A stretch of 10,945 nucleotides of DNA, taken from JAQBDA01 sp041301185 (GTDB lineage Bacteria; Chloroflexota; Anaerolineae; Anaerolineales; UBA4823). The stretch lies in assembly GCA_041301185.1 (NCBI GenBank), contig JBFYSV010000145.1, positions 1 to 10,945 on the forward strand, read 5' to 3'. The position numbers and the translations under genes were made by a program. This document shows positions 1 through 6,838 of the stretch, in pieces (the stretch's first letter is position 1; the number at the start of each line of letters is the position of its first letter). The notes beneath the pieces are model-generated. The model was not told where the DNA came from and did not search any database. It saw only the letters and a program-made list of their open reading frames with translations.

Positions 1-1165
1 TACGCCCCACGCGGGCAAATATCTCCAACCCCTGATCCAGATCTTCTGTCTGGTGGGCAGCGGAGATCATCACCCGGATACGGGCTTTGCCGCGCGGCAC
101 GGTGGGGAAGCCAATCGCCATCCCAAAAACCCCGTTCTCAAAAATCTCGCGGCTGAACTGCTGAGCCAGCGGCGCCTCGCCTAACATGACCGGCGTGATC
201 GGTGTGCTGCTCTTGCCAGTGTCAAAACCGAGCGTTCTCATCTCGCTCTTGAAGTAACGGGTGTTTTCCCAGAGCTTATCCACCAGCTCAGTCGATTCTT
301 CCAGTACGTCCAGGGAGGCCAGGCAAGCCGCAGTATCGGGGACGGTCATGGCGGAGGAGAACAGGAAAGGCCGGCCGCGCTGCCGCAGCCATTCGACCAC
401 CAGTGGGTCGCCAGCTACTACGCCTCCCACCACCCCAAAAGCTTTCGAAAGCGTGCCCACCTCCACATCCACCTTGCCATGCAGGTGGAAGTGATCGACA
501 ATACCGCGCCCGCCTCGGCCCAGCACGCCCTCTCCATGGGCATCATCCACCATCAGGATGGCGTTGTGCTTCTCAGCTACCGGGTAGATCTTATCCAGTG
601 GAGCGACATCGCCGTCCATGCTAAAGACACCATCCGTGATGACCAGGGCGCGTGGGTAGCTGCCCCGGTGTTCGGTTAGAGCCCGGTCCAGGTCATCCGG
701 ATCGCAGTGGGCATAGCGCACGATCGTTGCGCCAGACAGGCGAGAGCCATCGATGATGCTGGCATGGTTAAGCTCATCCGAGAATATGGCATCGCTCTTG
801 CCCACTAAGGCCGGGATCGCTGCCAGGTTGGCATTGAACCCCGATTGGAAAGTGATTGCCGACTCCACCCCCTTGAAGGCTGCCATGCGCTGCTCCAGCT
901 TTAGGTGTAGCTCCATGGTGCCGGCGATGGTGCGCACGGCTGCAGGTCCAACCCCATAGGTATCCACTGCTTTATGAGCAGCCTCCACCAGGCGGGGGTG
1001 GTTTGCCAGCCCCAGGTAATTGTTTGAGCAAAAATTCAATACCCGCTTGCCATCCACCACCAGCCACGCCCCTTGCGGCGAGCTCAATGTGCGGATGCGC
1101 GTGTACAGGCCCGAGTCTTTCAACTGTTGGAGCTCATCTTGAATCCATTGCAGCTTATTTGACAT
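1..1165 (-). CDS. kbl: Glycine C-acetyltransferase / alpha-oxoamine synthase, C-terminus cut by window edge
   Basis: This is a PLP-dependent alpha-oxoamine synthase, most likely 2-amino-3-ketobutyrate CoA ligase (glycine + acetyl-CoA to 2-amino-3-oxobutyrate; threonine catabolism in the reverse direction). I translated 388 residues. Seen: NFCSNNYLGL (44-53), FQSGFNAN (106-113), NHASIIDG (133-140), VDDAHGEG (206-213), and the PLP-lysine motif GTLSKAFG with Lys241. The family is near 390-400 aa, so only a few C-terminal residues should be missing. The start ATG at 1165 has a good Shine-Dalgarno (GAGGAG) just upstream and lies 17 bp after the preceding TyrA-like gene, so the two are probably co-transcribed. 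BioF and other acyl-CoA:amino-acid synthases share these motifs, and the substrate cannot be fixed from sequence alone. I am sure of the family and fairly sure of the name. Confidence 0.85.
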   Translation of the reverse strand, partial: MSNKLQWIQDELQQLKDSGLYTRIRTLSSPQGAWLVVDGKRVLNFCSNNYLGLANHPRLVEAAHKAVDTYGVGPAAVRTIAGTMELHLKLEQRMAAFKGVESAITFQSGFNANLAAIPALVGKSDAIFSDELNHASIIDGSRLSGATIVRYAHCDPDDLDRALTEHRGSYPRALVITDGVFSMDGDVAPLDKIYPVAEKHNAILMVDDAHGEGVLGRGGRGIVDHFHLHGKVDVEVGTLSKAFGVVGGVVAGDPLVVEWLRQRGRPFLFSSAMTVPDTAACLASLDVLEESTELVDKLWENTRYFKSEMRTLGFDTGKSSTPITPVMLGEAPLAQQFSREIFENGVFGMAIGFPTVPRGKARIRVMISAAHQTEDLDQGLEIFARVGR

Positions 1166-1182
1166 GTTCTCCTCGTTATTAA

Positions 1183-2166
1183 TTATTTCTTCTTCCTGCG
1201 CCGAAATCCAAACATCCGTCCAAAAACCTCGCCACCGCCTCCAACATCGTCCATCTGTGATGAGGTTTCGCCCCAATCCGCGGCCTGGCGTTGACCCCAC
1301 CAGCGCTCTCTACCCTGGCGAGCGCGCTCCAGGCGGGTCTCCAGAGCCGGGCCGTCTGCCTGGTCGATCTCCTCACGCAGCGCTTGCAAGGTGTCGATCA
1401 AGCCATCCAGCACCCGGATCACAGTGCTGCGATTGTTCAGTGCCAGGCTGCTGAGCGTTTTGGGATCGCCAAATTGGAGCATGGGGTGGGTAACTTCAGC
1501 ATATGCCCGTCCGGCTACCTTGCGGCCTTCATACCAACCGGGCTGATCCACCGTCGCATCCAGCAGGGCCGCCGAGACCAGCTGGGGCAAGATATGGGTG
1601 CTTGTCATCAAGCTATCGTTTTCCAGTGGATCGACAAACAACGCCTTAGCTCCCACCATTAGGGTCAGATCTGAGGCCAGTTTGATCGCATCAGATGAGG
1701 TATAGGCTGGAGCAACAATGCACAGCATACCACGCTGGAATAGATCGGCACGGGCTGCGTTAATCCCCGTATCCTCCATAATCAGGTAGCTCGGATTGAC
1801 CACCGGTGTCAACCCCACATAGTGGCGATCGGGAGGCAATAGCTCTTTTACCCAGGAAAAGACTACTTCTTTGGTTGGGGAAGTGTCCAGCACAACCACA
1901 TCTTCCTTCAAGTCCTCGGCAATGATCTCGAGTGTCTCCCGAATTTGATCCAGTGGCAACGCCAGGATGACAACATCTGCATTTCGTACCGCAGATGGCA
2001 GGTTGATATGGATACGATCCACCGCACCAATTTTCTGCGCCTGGCGGGCAGTATCATGACTGAGGTCATGTCCAACACGCTCAATCTTATCTTTATGCTC
2101 GGCTAATGCCAGCCCAAAGGAGCCTCCAATCTGTCCCAGACCTAGGATGGTGATTTGAATTGTCAT
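1183..2166 (-). CDS. TyrA-like (prephenate/arogenate dehydrogenase family) protein with altered active site
   Basis: 327 aa. The N-terminus is a Rossmann fold: ITILGLGQIGGSFGLAL with GxGxxG at 9-14, and an acidic Asp34 at the end of strand 2, which favours NAD+ over NADP+. The helical second domain carries TSTHILPQLV (188-197), matching the conserved dimerisation-domain motif of TyrA. In tyrosine biosynthesis this family oxidatively decarboxylates prephenate or arogenate. However, the catalytic stretch that usually reads G-x-H-P-x-x-G reads GLTPVVNP (118-125) here, so the histidine is absent, and the usual Gly-Ser before Val-Lys is replaced (DTSPTK, 94-99). The C-terminal region (about 265-327) is polar, Gly-rich near 309-312 and ends in a basic RRRKKK tail. 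The ATG at 2166 follows a GAGG sequence and lies 14 bp after the HD gene. The fold is secure; a tyrosine-pathway role is doubtful. Confidence 0.75.
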   Translation of the reverse strand: MTIQITILGLGQIGGSFGLALAEHKDKIERVGHDLSHDTARQAQKIGAVDRIHINLPSAVRNADVVILALPLDQIRETLEIIAEDLKEDVVVLDTSPTKEVVFSWVKELLPPDRHYVGLTPVVNPSYLIMEDTGINAARADLFQRGMLCIVAPAYTSSDAIKLASDLTLMVGAKALFVDPLENDSLMTSTHILPQLVSAALLDATVDQPGWYEGRKVAGRAYAEVTHPMLQFGDPKTLSSLALNNRSTVIRVLDGLIDTLQALREEIDQADGPALETRLERARQGRERWWGQRQAADWGETSSQMDDVGGGGEVFGRMFGFRRRKKK

Positions 2167-2180
2167 AAGTAACCTCGCGA

Positions 2181-2765
2181 TTATAGAGTGCTATCGACCG
2201 ATTGAAGCTTGTGTAAAAAACGCTCTTCCATTGTGGCCGGAGGAGCGGTTATCGCTTGTTGGTGGTGCAAGATCAAGAAGATTGTCAGGTGAGAAGCGCC
2301 GGCATCTGCCGCCATCTCTGCCCCCCAGCGGGGGTGCTGCTCAGCAATGATAAACGGGCGTCGCCAATCCAACCAGGGCGGCTTTCGTTTTGTGCCAGCC
2401 TCGACGGCTTTGCGGGGATGCCCCCATTGCCTGGCTTGCCGGGGGCAGAATGCCCGCGCCAGCACGATCAGAACCCTCTCCCACAAACGCAAAGGCTGGA
2501 GGCTTTTGCCTATGTCGTGCAGCAAAGCAGCCACCAGCAAATCGGGGTAATGCTTTTCCATCTGGTCGGGGTTCTGACCTGCCTGGATATAAAGCTGCTT
2601 AAAGACTTGCAGGCTGTGGGCTTGCTCGCTTGGCTGCATACTCTCGAATAGCTTGATTTGCTTGGCAGTAAGATAAGATTGCGCTAGTAGCAGGTCTGCA
2701 GGATCAGGTGTCGCACGCATTGCCGCCCAAAACTGCCGGGCACGATAGCCTACATCCATGTTCAT
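2181..2765 (-). CDS. HD-domain protein (putative metal-dependent phosphohydrolase)
   Basis: 194 aa. An HD-superfamily metal-binding pattern is visible: His50 in SEQAHSLQVF, the paired His83-Asp84 in LLVAALLHDIGKS (76-88), His144 in IIAEQHPRWG and His167-His168 in FLILHHQQ. HD proteins hydrolyse phosphomonoesters, phosphodiesters or nucleotides at a metal centre; the substrate here is unknown. The segment 100-135 is basic and Trp/Pro-rich and may form a loop specific to this subfamily. No membrane segment or second domain is evident. The start codon overlaps the stop of the upstream M50 protease gene (ATGA, 2762-2765), a typical sign of translational coupling. An alternative in-frame ATG lies two codons on (Met3). 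Confidence 0.75.
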   Translation of the reverse strand: MNMDVGYRARQFWAAMRATPDPADLLLAQSYLTAKQIKLFESMQPSEQAHSLQVFKQLYIQAGQNPDQMEKHYPDLLVAALLHDIGKSLQPLRLWERVLIVLARAFCPRQARQWGHPRKAVEAGTKRKPPWLDWRRPFIIAEQHPRWGAEMAADAGASHLTIFLILHHQQAITAPPATMEERFLHKLQSVDSTL

Positions 2766-3406
2766 CCAATCAACAGCCTCATCAACATATTCAGTGCTGG
2801 CGTAATGATCCAGCTCAAACCACCCACAAATACCAGGGCCAGCAGAATCATTGGAGCAATCGGGCGGATAGCGTCCAGCACGCGCACCCAGGAGGGGGGA
2901 AAGAAATACGAGGCGATTTTCTCCCCGTCCAACGGGTATAGAGGGATCAGGTTGAAGAGCATCAAAAGCAAATTTACCGATATGAAAACCAGCAAAACCT
3001 GAGGAATGGTTGGCAAAAAGTGCTCTGTGCTGGTTGAGTAATCGAAATAAGCCTGGTTAACCGAGACCCAGCCAAATTGGAATGGGAGCGAAGCCAAGAT
3101 TGCCAGCAACAAATTGGATAACGGCCCGGCAAGGGATACCAACATCAAGGCTGCCGGCGAGCGCTGCTCCAGGGCGTATGGATTGACGGGAACAGGTTTT
3201 GCCCACCCAAAACCAGCAACCAGCATAAGTAATGATCCAATCGGGTCCAGATGAGCAAGCGGATTGAGAGTCAGCCGTCCGCTGCGGCGCGGGGTATCAT
3301 CGCCAAAGTAATTTGCCGTCCAGGCATGGGCAAACTCGTGCACCGGAAAAGCAAAAAGCAACACAACCAGGTAAGAAATAAACATCGAGGCAGTCAGGTT
3401 TAACAT
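2762..3406 (-). CDS. Site-2 protease family (M50) membrane metalloprotease
   Basis: 214 aa from the start chosen here. This is a polytopic membrane zinc protease of the S2P/M50 family without a PDZ domain, similar in size to the YwhC-type group. The zinc motif HEFAH lies at residues 23-27, just after the first hydrophobic segment, and the third metal ligand is in NLIPLYPLDGEK (152-163, Asp160). Further hydrophobic segments follow near 85-107, 137-153 and 183-211. Such proteases cut substrates within the membrane; the substrate is unknown. An ATG at 3475 would add 23 residues, but it lies upstream of a strong leftward -10 box (3440-3445), so it cannot be on that transcript. The ATG at 3406 has GGAG seven bases upstream and gives a normal N-terminus. 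First gene of the leftward unit, overlapping the HD gene by 4 bp. Confidence 0.85.
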   Translation of the reverse strand: MLNLTASMFISYLVVLLFAFPVHEFAHAWTANYFGDDTPRRSGRLTLNPLAHLDPIGSLLMLVAGFGWAKPVPVNPYALEQRSPAALMLVSLAGPLSNLLLAILASLPFQFGWVSVNQAYFDYSTSTEHFLPTIPQVLLVFISVNLLLMLFNLIPLYPLDGEKIASYFFPPSWVRVLDAIRPIAPMILLALVFVGGLSWIITPALNMLMRLLIG

Positions 3407-3432
3407 CCAATAACTCCATAAGAGAAAAACAT
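3400..3432 (-). other. Possible 10-codon leader reading frame
   Basis: An ATG at 3432 sits exactly 7 bp after the leftward -10 box and opens a 10-codon frame (MFFSYGVIGC) ending in TAA at 3402-3400. The stop overlaps the beginning of the protease gene, whose ATG is at 3406-3404. If transcription begins at or near 3432 the frame would be read leaderless and could couple to protease translation. This is inference from spacing alone; the ORF is too short to judge by composition. Confidence 0.25.
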
Positions 3433-3439
3433 TGAGGCG

Positions 3440-3448
3440 ATTATACCA
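3440..3448 (-). promoter_or_regulatory. Extended -10 promoter for the M50-HD-TyrA-kbl unit
   Basis: On the minus strand the bases read TGGTATAAT, a perfect TGn extended -10 plus TATAAT consensus. Extended -10 promoters do not need a strong -35, and none at proper spacing is seen (CTGGCA at 3465-3460 is only 14 bp away). The expected start is near 3433-3431, about 26 nt upstream of the protease ATG. Confidence 0.7.
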
Positions 3449-3474
3449 TCCCGGATAATTGCCAGCGCGCCCCA

Positions 3475-3483
3475 TGATATAAT
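3475..3483 (+). promoter_or_regulatory. Extended -10 promoter for the DUF951 unit
   Basis: The bases read TGATATAAT, again a perfect extended -10. The ATG at 3491 begins 7 bp after the hexamer, the usual distance to +1, so the transcript should start at or within a base or two of that ATG and be leaderless. No good -35 is present at 16-18 bp. It lies back-to-back with the leftward promoter; the two hexamers are 32 bp apart. Confidence 0.7.
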
Positions 3484-3490
3484 GCCTCCA

Positions 3491-3700
3491 ATGCTACCCG
3501 AGCTTCACATTGATGACCAGGTCCGGTTGCGCAAACCGCATCCTTGCGGCAGCTACGAATGGAAGATTGTCCGCCTGGGGGCAGATATCGGGCTGGAATG
3601 CCTGGGATGCGGACGGCGAGTGATGTTGCCCCGGCGTATCCTTTCCCGCCGCTTGAAATCCATCGTGGTCCAAAGCCAAAATGAACCGGCCAATTCCTGA
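3491..3700 (+). CDS. DUF951 family small protein
   Basis: 69 aa from this start. It matches DUF951, a small family in Firmicutes and Chloroflexota, by the pattern RLRKPHPCGSYEWKIVRLGA (12-31) followed by DIGLECLGCGRRVMLPR (32-48). His17/Cys19 and Cys37/Cys40 (CLGC) could form a zinc site; that is inference. The family has no established function; it is small and basic enough to bind nucleic acid, but this is not shown. An in-frame ATG at 3482 would add three residues, but it lies inside the -10 box and so upstream of the predicted transcript start; ATG 3491 is preferred. The last 20 bp overlap the glycosyltransferase gene, so the pair is co-transcribed. Confidence 0.85.
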   Translation: MLPELHIDDQVRLRKPHPCGSYEWKIVRLGADIGLECLGCGRRVMLPRRILSRRLKSIVVQSQNEPANS

Positions 3701-4853
3701 GCGCCCTCGCGTCCTTTTCCTCTTCTCAGATACAGGAGGCGGGCATCGCAGCGCGGCTGAGGCGATCATCGAAGCGATGCAAGCAGACTTTGCCTCTCGA
3801 TTCTCGCTGGAGATGGTGGATATTTTCAAGCAATACGCCCCGCCGCCGCTCAATTTCTTGCCCGATTTGTACCCAAAAATCGTCCGCTTCCCTCAGGCGT
3901 GGGGGGCAGGGTATTATTTAAGCAATGGTCGTAGCCGCTCTGAAATATTAATTACCAGTACCTGGCCTTATATCCGCCGCTCGACTCGCAAGCTCATCGC
4001 TCAGCACCCTGCTGAGCTGATCGTAGCGGTACATCCACTGGCAAACACCCCTGTCTTGAAGGCGCTGGGAGAAGTGCACACCCCCTTCATTACTGTAGTC
4101 ACAGACCTGGTTACTTCGCACGCTTTCTGGTACCACCGCCGGGTCGATCTGTGCATTGTCCCAACTGAAGCTGCCCGGCAACGAGCCTTACGGCACGGGC
4201 TGCGCCCAGAGCAAGTTCAAGTGATTGGGCTGCCGGTTGCAGAGCGATTCTGCCAGCCAGATGGAGATAAAACCCAAATCCGCGTAAGACTGGGCTGGCC
4301 TGCAGACCTGCCGGTGATCCTTTTGGTTGGCGGTGGAGAAGGAATGGGACCGCTGGAGAAGACCGCCATCGCTATTGATCACGCCCGTCTGCCTTATGCG
4401 CTGGTGGTGGTCGCCGGACGCAACCAGCAGCTCAAACAGCGCCTCGAATCGCTCCCCTGGTCTTCTCCCACTTTTATCTACGGCTTTGTGCGTGAGATGC
4501 CCGATTTTATGAAAGCTGCCGACATCCTGGTCTCCAAAGCCGGACCAGGGACGATCACCGAAGCGTTCAATGCCGGGCTGCCGATCATCTTATACAGCCG
4601 GTTGCCGGGTCAGGAAAACGGAAACGTGGACTTTGTCGTCTCGGAAGGGGCAGGCGTTTGGGCGCCGACACCGGTGCAGATCATCGCCGCATTGCGCCGC
4701 TGGCATGAGAATCCATCAATGCTTGCCACGGCAGCACAAAATGCGCGCCGACTGGCAAATCCTCACGCCGCCCACCAGATTGCCCAGATCCTGGTTCAAC
4801 AGCTTGAATCGCACTGGCTGACTTCTTCCACCACCAGGGGCATCCAACCCTGA
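3681..4853 (+). CDS. MGDG-synthase-like glycosyltransferase (GT28), probable diacylglycerol glycosyltransferase
   Basis: 390 aa, typical length for the MGDG synthase / UgtP-like group of GT-B glycosyltransferases, which move glucose or galactose from a UDP-sugar to diacylglycerol at the inner membrane face. The N-terminal domain starts with VLFLFSDTGGGHRSAAEA (11-28), the acceptor/lipid-side glycine-rich motif, followed by VVTDLVTSHAFWYH (139-152) and VPTEAA (160-165). The C-terminal domain contains LLVGGGEGMGPLEKT (214-228), FIYGFVREMPDFM (265-277) and the nucleotide-sugar motif SKAGPGTITEAF (285-296), ending with PGQENGNV (309-316). There are no strong membrane helices, so it is probably peripheral. 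The sugar donor and acceptor cannot be told apart from MurG-like or other GT28 members by sequence reading, but the MGDG type fits best. It overlaps the DUF951 gene. Confidence 0.85.
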   Translation: MNRPIPERPRVLFLFSDTGGGHRSAAEAIIEAMQADFASRFSLEMVDIFKQYAPPPLNFLPDLYPKIVRFPQAWGAGYYLSNGRSRSEILITSTWPYIRRSTRKLIAQHPAELIVAVHPLANTPVLKALGEVHTPFITVVTDLVTSHAFWYHRRVDLCIVPTEAARQRALRHGLRPEQVQVIGLPVAERFCQPDGDKTQIRVRLGWPADLPVILLVGGGEGMGPLEKTAIAIDHARLPYALVVVAGRNQQLKQRLESLPWSSPTFIYGFVREMPDFMKAADILVSKAGPGTITEAFNAGLPIILYSRLPGQENGNVDFVVSEGAGVWAPTPVQIIAALRRWHENPSMLATAAQNARRLANPHAAHQIAQILVQQLESHWLTSSTTRGIQP

Positions 4854-4874
4854 CACTTCGGTCGTGCATTCTGT

Positions 4875-5981
4875 ATGCAGACCCAGAAAGCATTTATGCG
4901 CCCTCAACCCCTGTCTCGAAAATTGATTTTGCTGCCCATTGCCCTCTTGGCATCGAGCATGATCTTCTGCAACCTGCCCGGAGCCAGCGATAACGGTCAG
5001 CCAACCCCCAGCATAAATGTTACCCAGGCATATCAGACTGTCGAAGCCAAATTGACGCAAGCAGCCACACAGACCACACCAACTTCACCCAGCCCCACAC
5101 CCAGTCAGGCAGCTGCAACGACCTCTGCGCCAGCCAGGACCCCATCCCCGCCCGCTCCCACTGCCCCCCCCAACACCCCGACTCCCTCTGAAACCTGTGA
5201 CCAGGCTGGTGCCGGCAGCCCGATCGACGTTACGGTGCCAGATGATACCGTCATGCAACCCGGGCAGGCTTTTACGAAAATCTGGCGTTTGCAAAACGTC
5301 GGCACCTGCTCCTGGACGGAAGCGTATGCTGTCACCTATTTCTCCGGAGAGCAAATGGGAGCGCCAGCCAGCGTGCCCTTGCGCGGCCGGGTCGACCCAG
5401 GCCAAAGTGTGGATATCTCAGTTGACATGGTAGCTCCGCTCAAGCCTGGAAAATATCAGGGTAACTGGAAACTGCGCAATGCCTCGAACGTCCTGTTTGG
5501 CATCGGTCCGGGCGGAAGCGCACCATTTTGGGTGCGTATCATTGTTGCGGAAAACACAACCGCCTCTCCCACCGCTTCTACCATCACCCCAACCCCGACC
5601 TCCACCGCCACTCCGCGGTCTGTTCATGTCAGCGGCAAGGTAACTTTGAACCCCGGGAGTAAAATAGACCTGGATACCCTGGGGGTGAACAGCGGGAATG
5701 GAGAAGACCTGTCTTACGAGAGCAACCCGGATGGCAAGCATCTGCTGGTCCCGCTGGGCGATGCCCTGATTGTCCGCTATGGTGAAAATCAGCCTACGCC
5801 GGAGCTCTGCCAGCTTGCCAGCCTGTCCAACTCTCCAGTCACGGTGGAAGAGCTGCCCATGGGTACGTATCTGTGTTACCGGACCGACCAGGGTCTGCCC
5901 GGCTCAGCGCGCCTCTCCGAGTTCAATATCGACAACTATGCTCTAACGCTGGATATCCTGACCTGGTCGTCGCCACAATAA
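4875..5981 (+). CDS. Secreted/lipoprotein with NBR1-like Ig domain and unknown C-terminal domain
   Basis: 368 aa. The N-terminus has basic residues (RPQPLSRK), a hydrophobic stretch (17-31) and Cys32 in ASSMIFCNLPG, which resembles a lipoprotein signal, although Phe at -1 is not canonical. Residues about 65-107 form a Thr/Pro/Ser/Ala-rich linker. Residues 118-224 match the NBR1-like Ig ('next to BRCA1') domain: TKIWRLQNVGTCSW (134-147), a PLRGRVDPGQSVDISV stretch (168-183) and KPGKYQGNWKL (190-200). A second Thr/Pro linker (229-247) leads to a C-terminal domain (249-368) that I do not recognise, with paired cysteines at 312 and 334. NBR1-Ig domains are common in secreted Chloroflexota proteins and probably mediate binding; the ligand is unknown. 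No convincing Shine-Dalgarno precedes ATG 4875; ATG 4896 (Met8) is an equally plausible start. Gap to the previous gene is 21 bp. Confidence 0.8.
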   Translation: MQTQKAFMRPQPLSRKLILLPIALLASSMIFCNLPGASDNGQPTPSINVTQAYQTVEAKLTQAATQTTPTSPSPTPSQAAATTSAPARTPSPPAPTAPPNTPTPSETCDQAGAGSPIDVTVPDDTVMQPGQAFTKIWRLQNVGTCSWTEAYAVTYFSGEQMGAPASVPLRGRVDPGQSVDISVDMVAPLKPGKYQGNWKLRNASNVLFGIGPGGSAPFWVRIIVAENTTASPTASTITPTPTSTATPRSVHVSGKVTLNPGSKIDLDTLGVNSGNGEDLSYESNPDGKHLLVPLGDALIVRYGENQPTPELCQLASLSNSPVTVEELPMGTYLCYRTDQGLPGSARLSEFNIDNYALTLDILTWSSPQ

Positions 5982-5995
5982 CCGGTGGATGAATC

Positions 5996-6838
5996 ATGGG
6001 AACTCTCTACCTGATTGCCACCCCAATCGGAAACCTGGAAGATATCAGCGGACGGGCGTTACGCCTGTTGGGCGAAGTGCGCTTGATCGCCGCAGAGGAT
6101 ACCCGCCATACGCGCAAGCTGCTTGCCCACTATGATATCCACACCCCGCTCACCAGCTATCACGAGCACAACAAACAAAATAAGCTGCACCACGTGCTGG
6201 CTGAGCTCTCATTGGGAGATGTAGCCCTGGTTTCGGATGCGGGCACTCCTGGCTTGAACGATCCGGGTTATGAACTGGTGCGGGCTGCGTTGAATTTGGG
6301 CTACTCGGTTAGCCCGGTGCCGGGACCCAGCGCCCCGGTGGCAGCCCTGGTGGTCTCGGGATTGCCGACCGATGCCTTTCTATATCTCGGGTATCTGCCC
6401 CGCAAGGCCTCCGAACGCCGCAAATTACTCCAGGATGTCGCTGGTTTATCTTATACGCTGGTCTTGCTGGAAGCCCCACACCGGCTGCTGGCTGCATTGC
6501 AAGATATGCTGGCAGTGCTGGGCAACCGCAAAGCAGCCCTTGCCCGCGAACTGACGAAATTACATGAGCAAATCTTGCGCGGCACCCTTCAAGACGCATT
6601 AGAATACTTCCAGGAACACGAGCCGCGCGGCGAGTTCACCCTGGTGGTAGCTGGCTTTGGCAGCCAGGCAGAAGAATGGGCCGAAGATCAGGTGCGCGGT
6701 GCGCTGCAGGTTGAGCTGGCTGCTGGAGAATCGCCAGCCAGAGCCGCCAGCCGGGTAGCCGCCCGCTCTGGCTGGGCACGGCGCAAGGTGTACCATCTGC
6801 TGACTGAAACAAAATCCACTGGGAAGGTAAGCCAATGA
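5996..6838 (+). CDS. rsmI: 16S rRNA (cytidine(1402)-2'-O)-methyltransferase
   Basis: 280 aa, full length for RsmI, the SAM-dependent tetrapyrrole-methylase-fold enzyme that adds the 2'-O-methyl of C1402 in the decoding centre of 16S rRNA. Diagnostic motifs in order: ATPIGNLEDIS (8-18), AAEDTRHTRKLL (32-43), VSDAGTPGLNDPG (79-91), PVPGPSA (107-113), LLEAPHRL (157-164, usually ESPHRL), ARELTKLHEQILRGT (183-197) and GEFTLVV (212-218). The C-terminal 60 residues form the helical extension seen in the family, ending SGWARRKVYHLL. GGTGGAT (5984-5990) serves as ribosome-binding site, five bases before the ATG. Its stop overlaps the next ATG (ATGA at 6835-6838), so the isomerase gene is translationally coupled. 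Confidence 0.95.
   Translation: MGTLYLIATPIGNLEDISGRALRLLGEVRLIAAEDTRHTRKLLAHYDIHTPLTSYHEHNKQNKLHHVLAELSLGDVALVSDAGTPGLNDPGYELVRAALNLGYSVSPVPGPSAPVAALVVSGLPTDAFLYLGYLPRKASERRKLLQDVAGLSYTLVLLEAPHRLLAALQDMLAVLGNRKAALARELTKLHEQILRGTLQDALEYFQEHEPRGEFTLVVAGFGSQAEEWAEDQVRGALQVELAAGESPARAASRVAARSGWARRKVYHLLTETKSTGKVSQ

Noticed and set aside
3407..3475. 23-residue N-terminal extension of the M50 protease from ATG 3475
   Set aside because: The extension spans the leftward -10 box and the divergent promoter, has no ribosome-binding site, and an internal ATG with GGAG at proper spacing gives a normal family N-terminus.
5067..5200. C/A-rich low-complexity stretch as a DNA repeat array
   Set aside because: It is in frame and encodes the Thr/Pro/Ser linker; there is no regular DNA repeat unit.
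5085..5741. Gly-rich minus-strand frames opposite the NBR1-Ig gene
   Set aside because: Their glycine-rich composition is the reverse of the Thr/Pro linker codons of the real gene.
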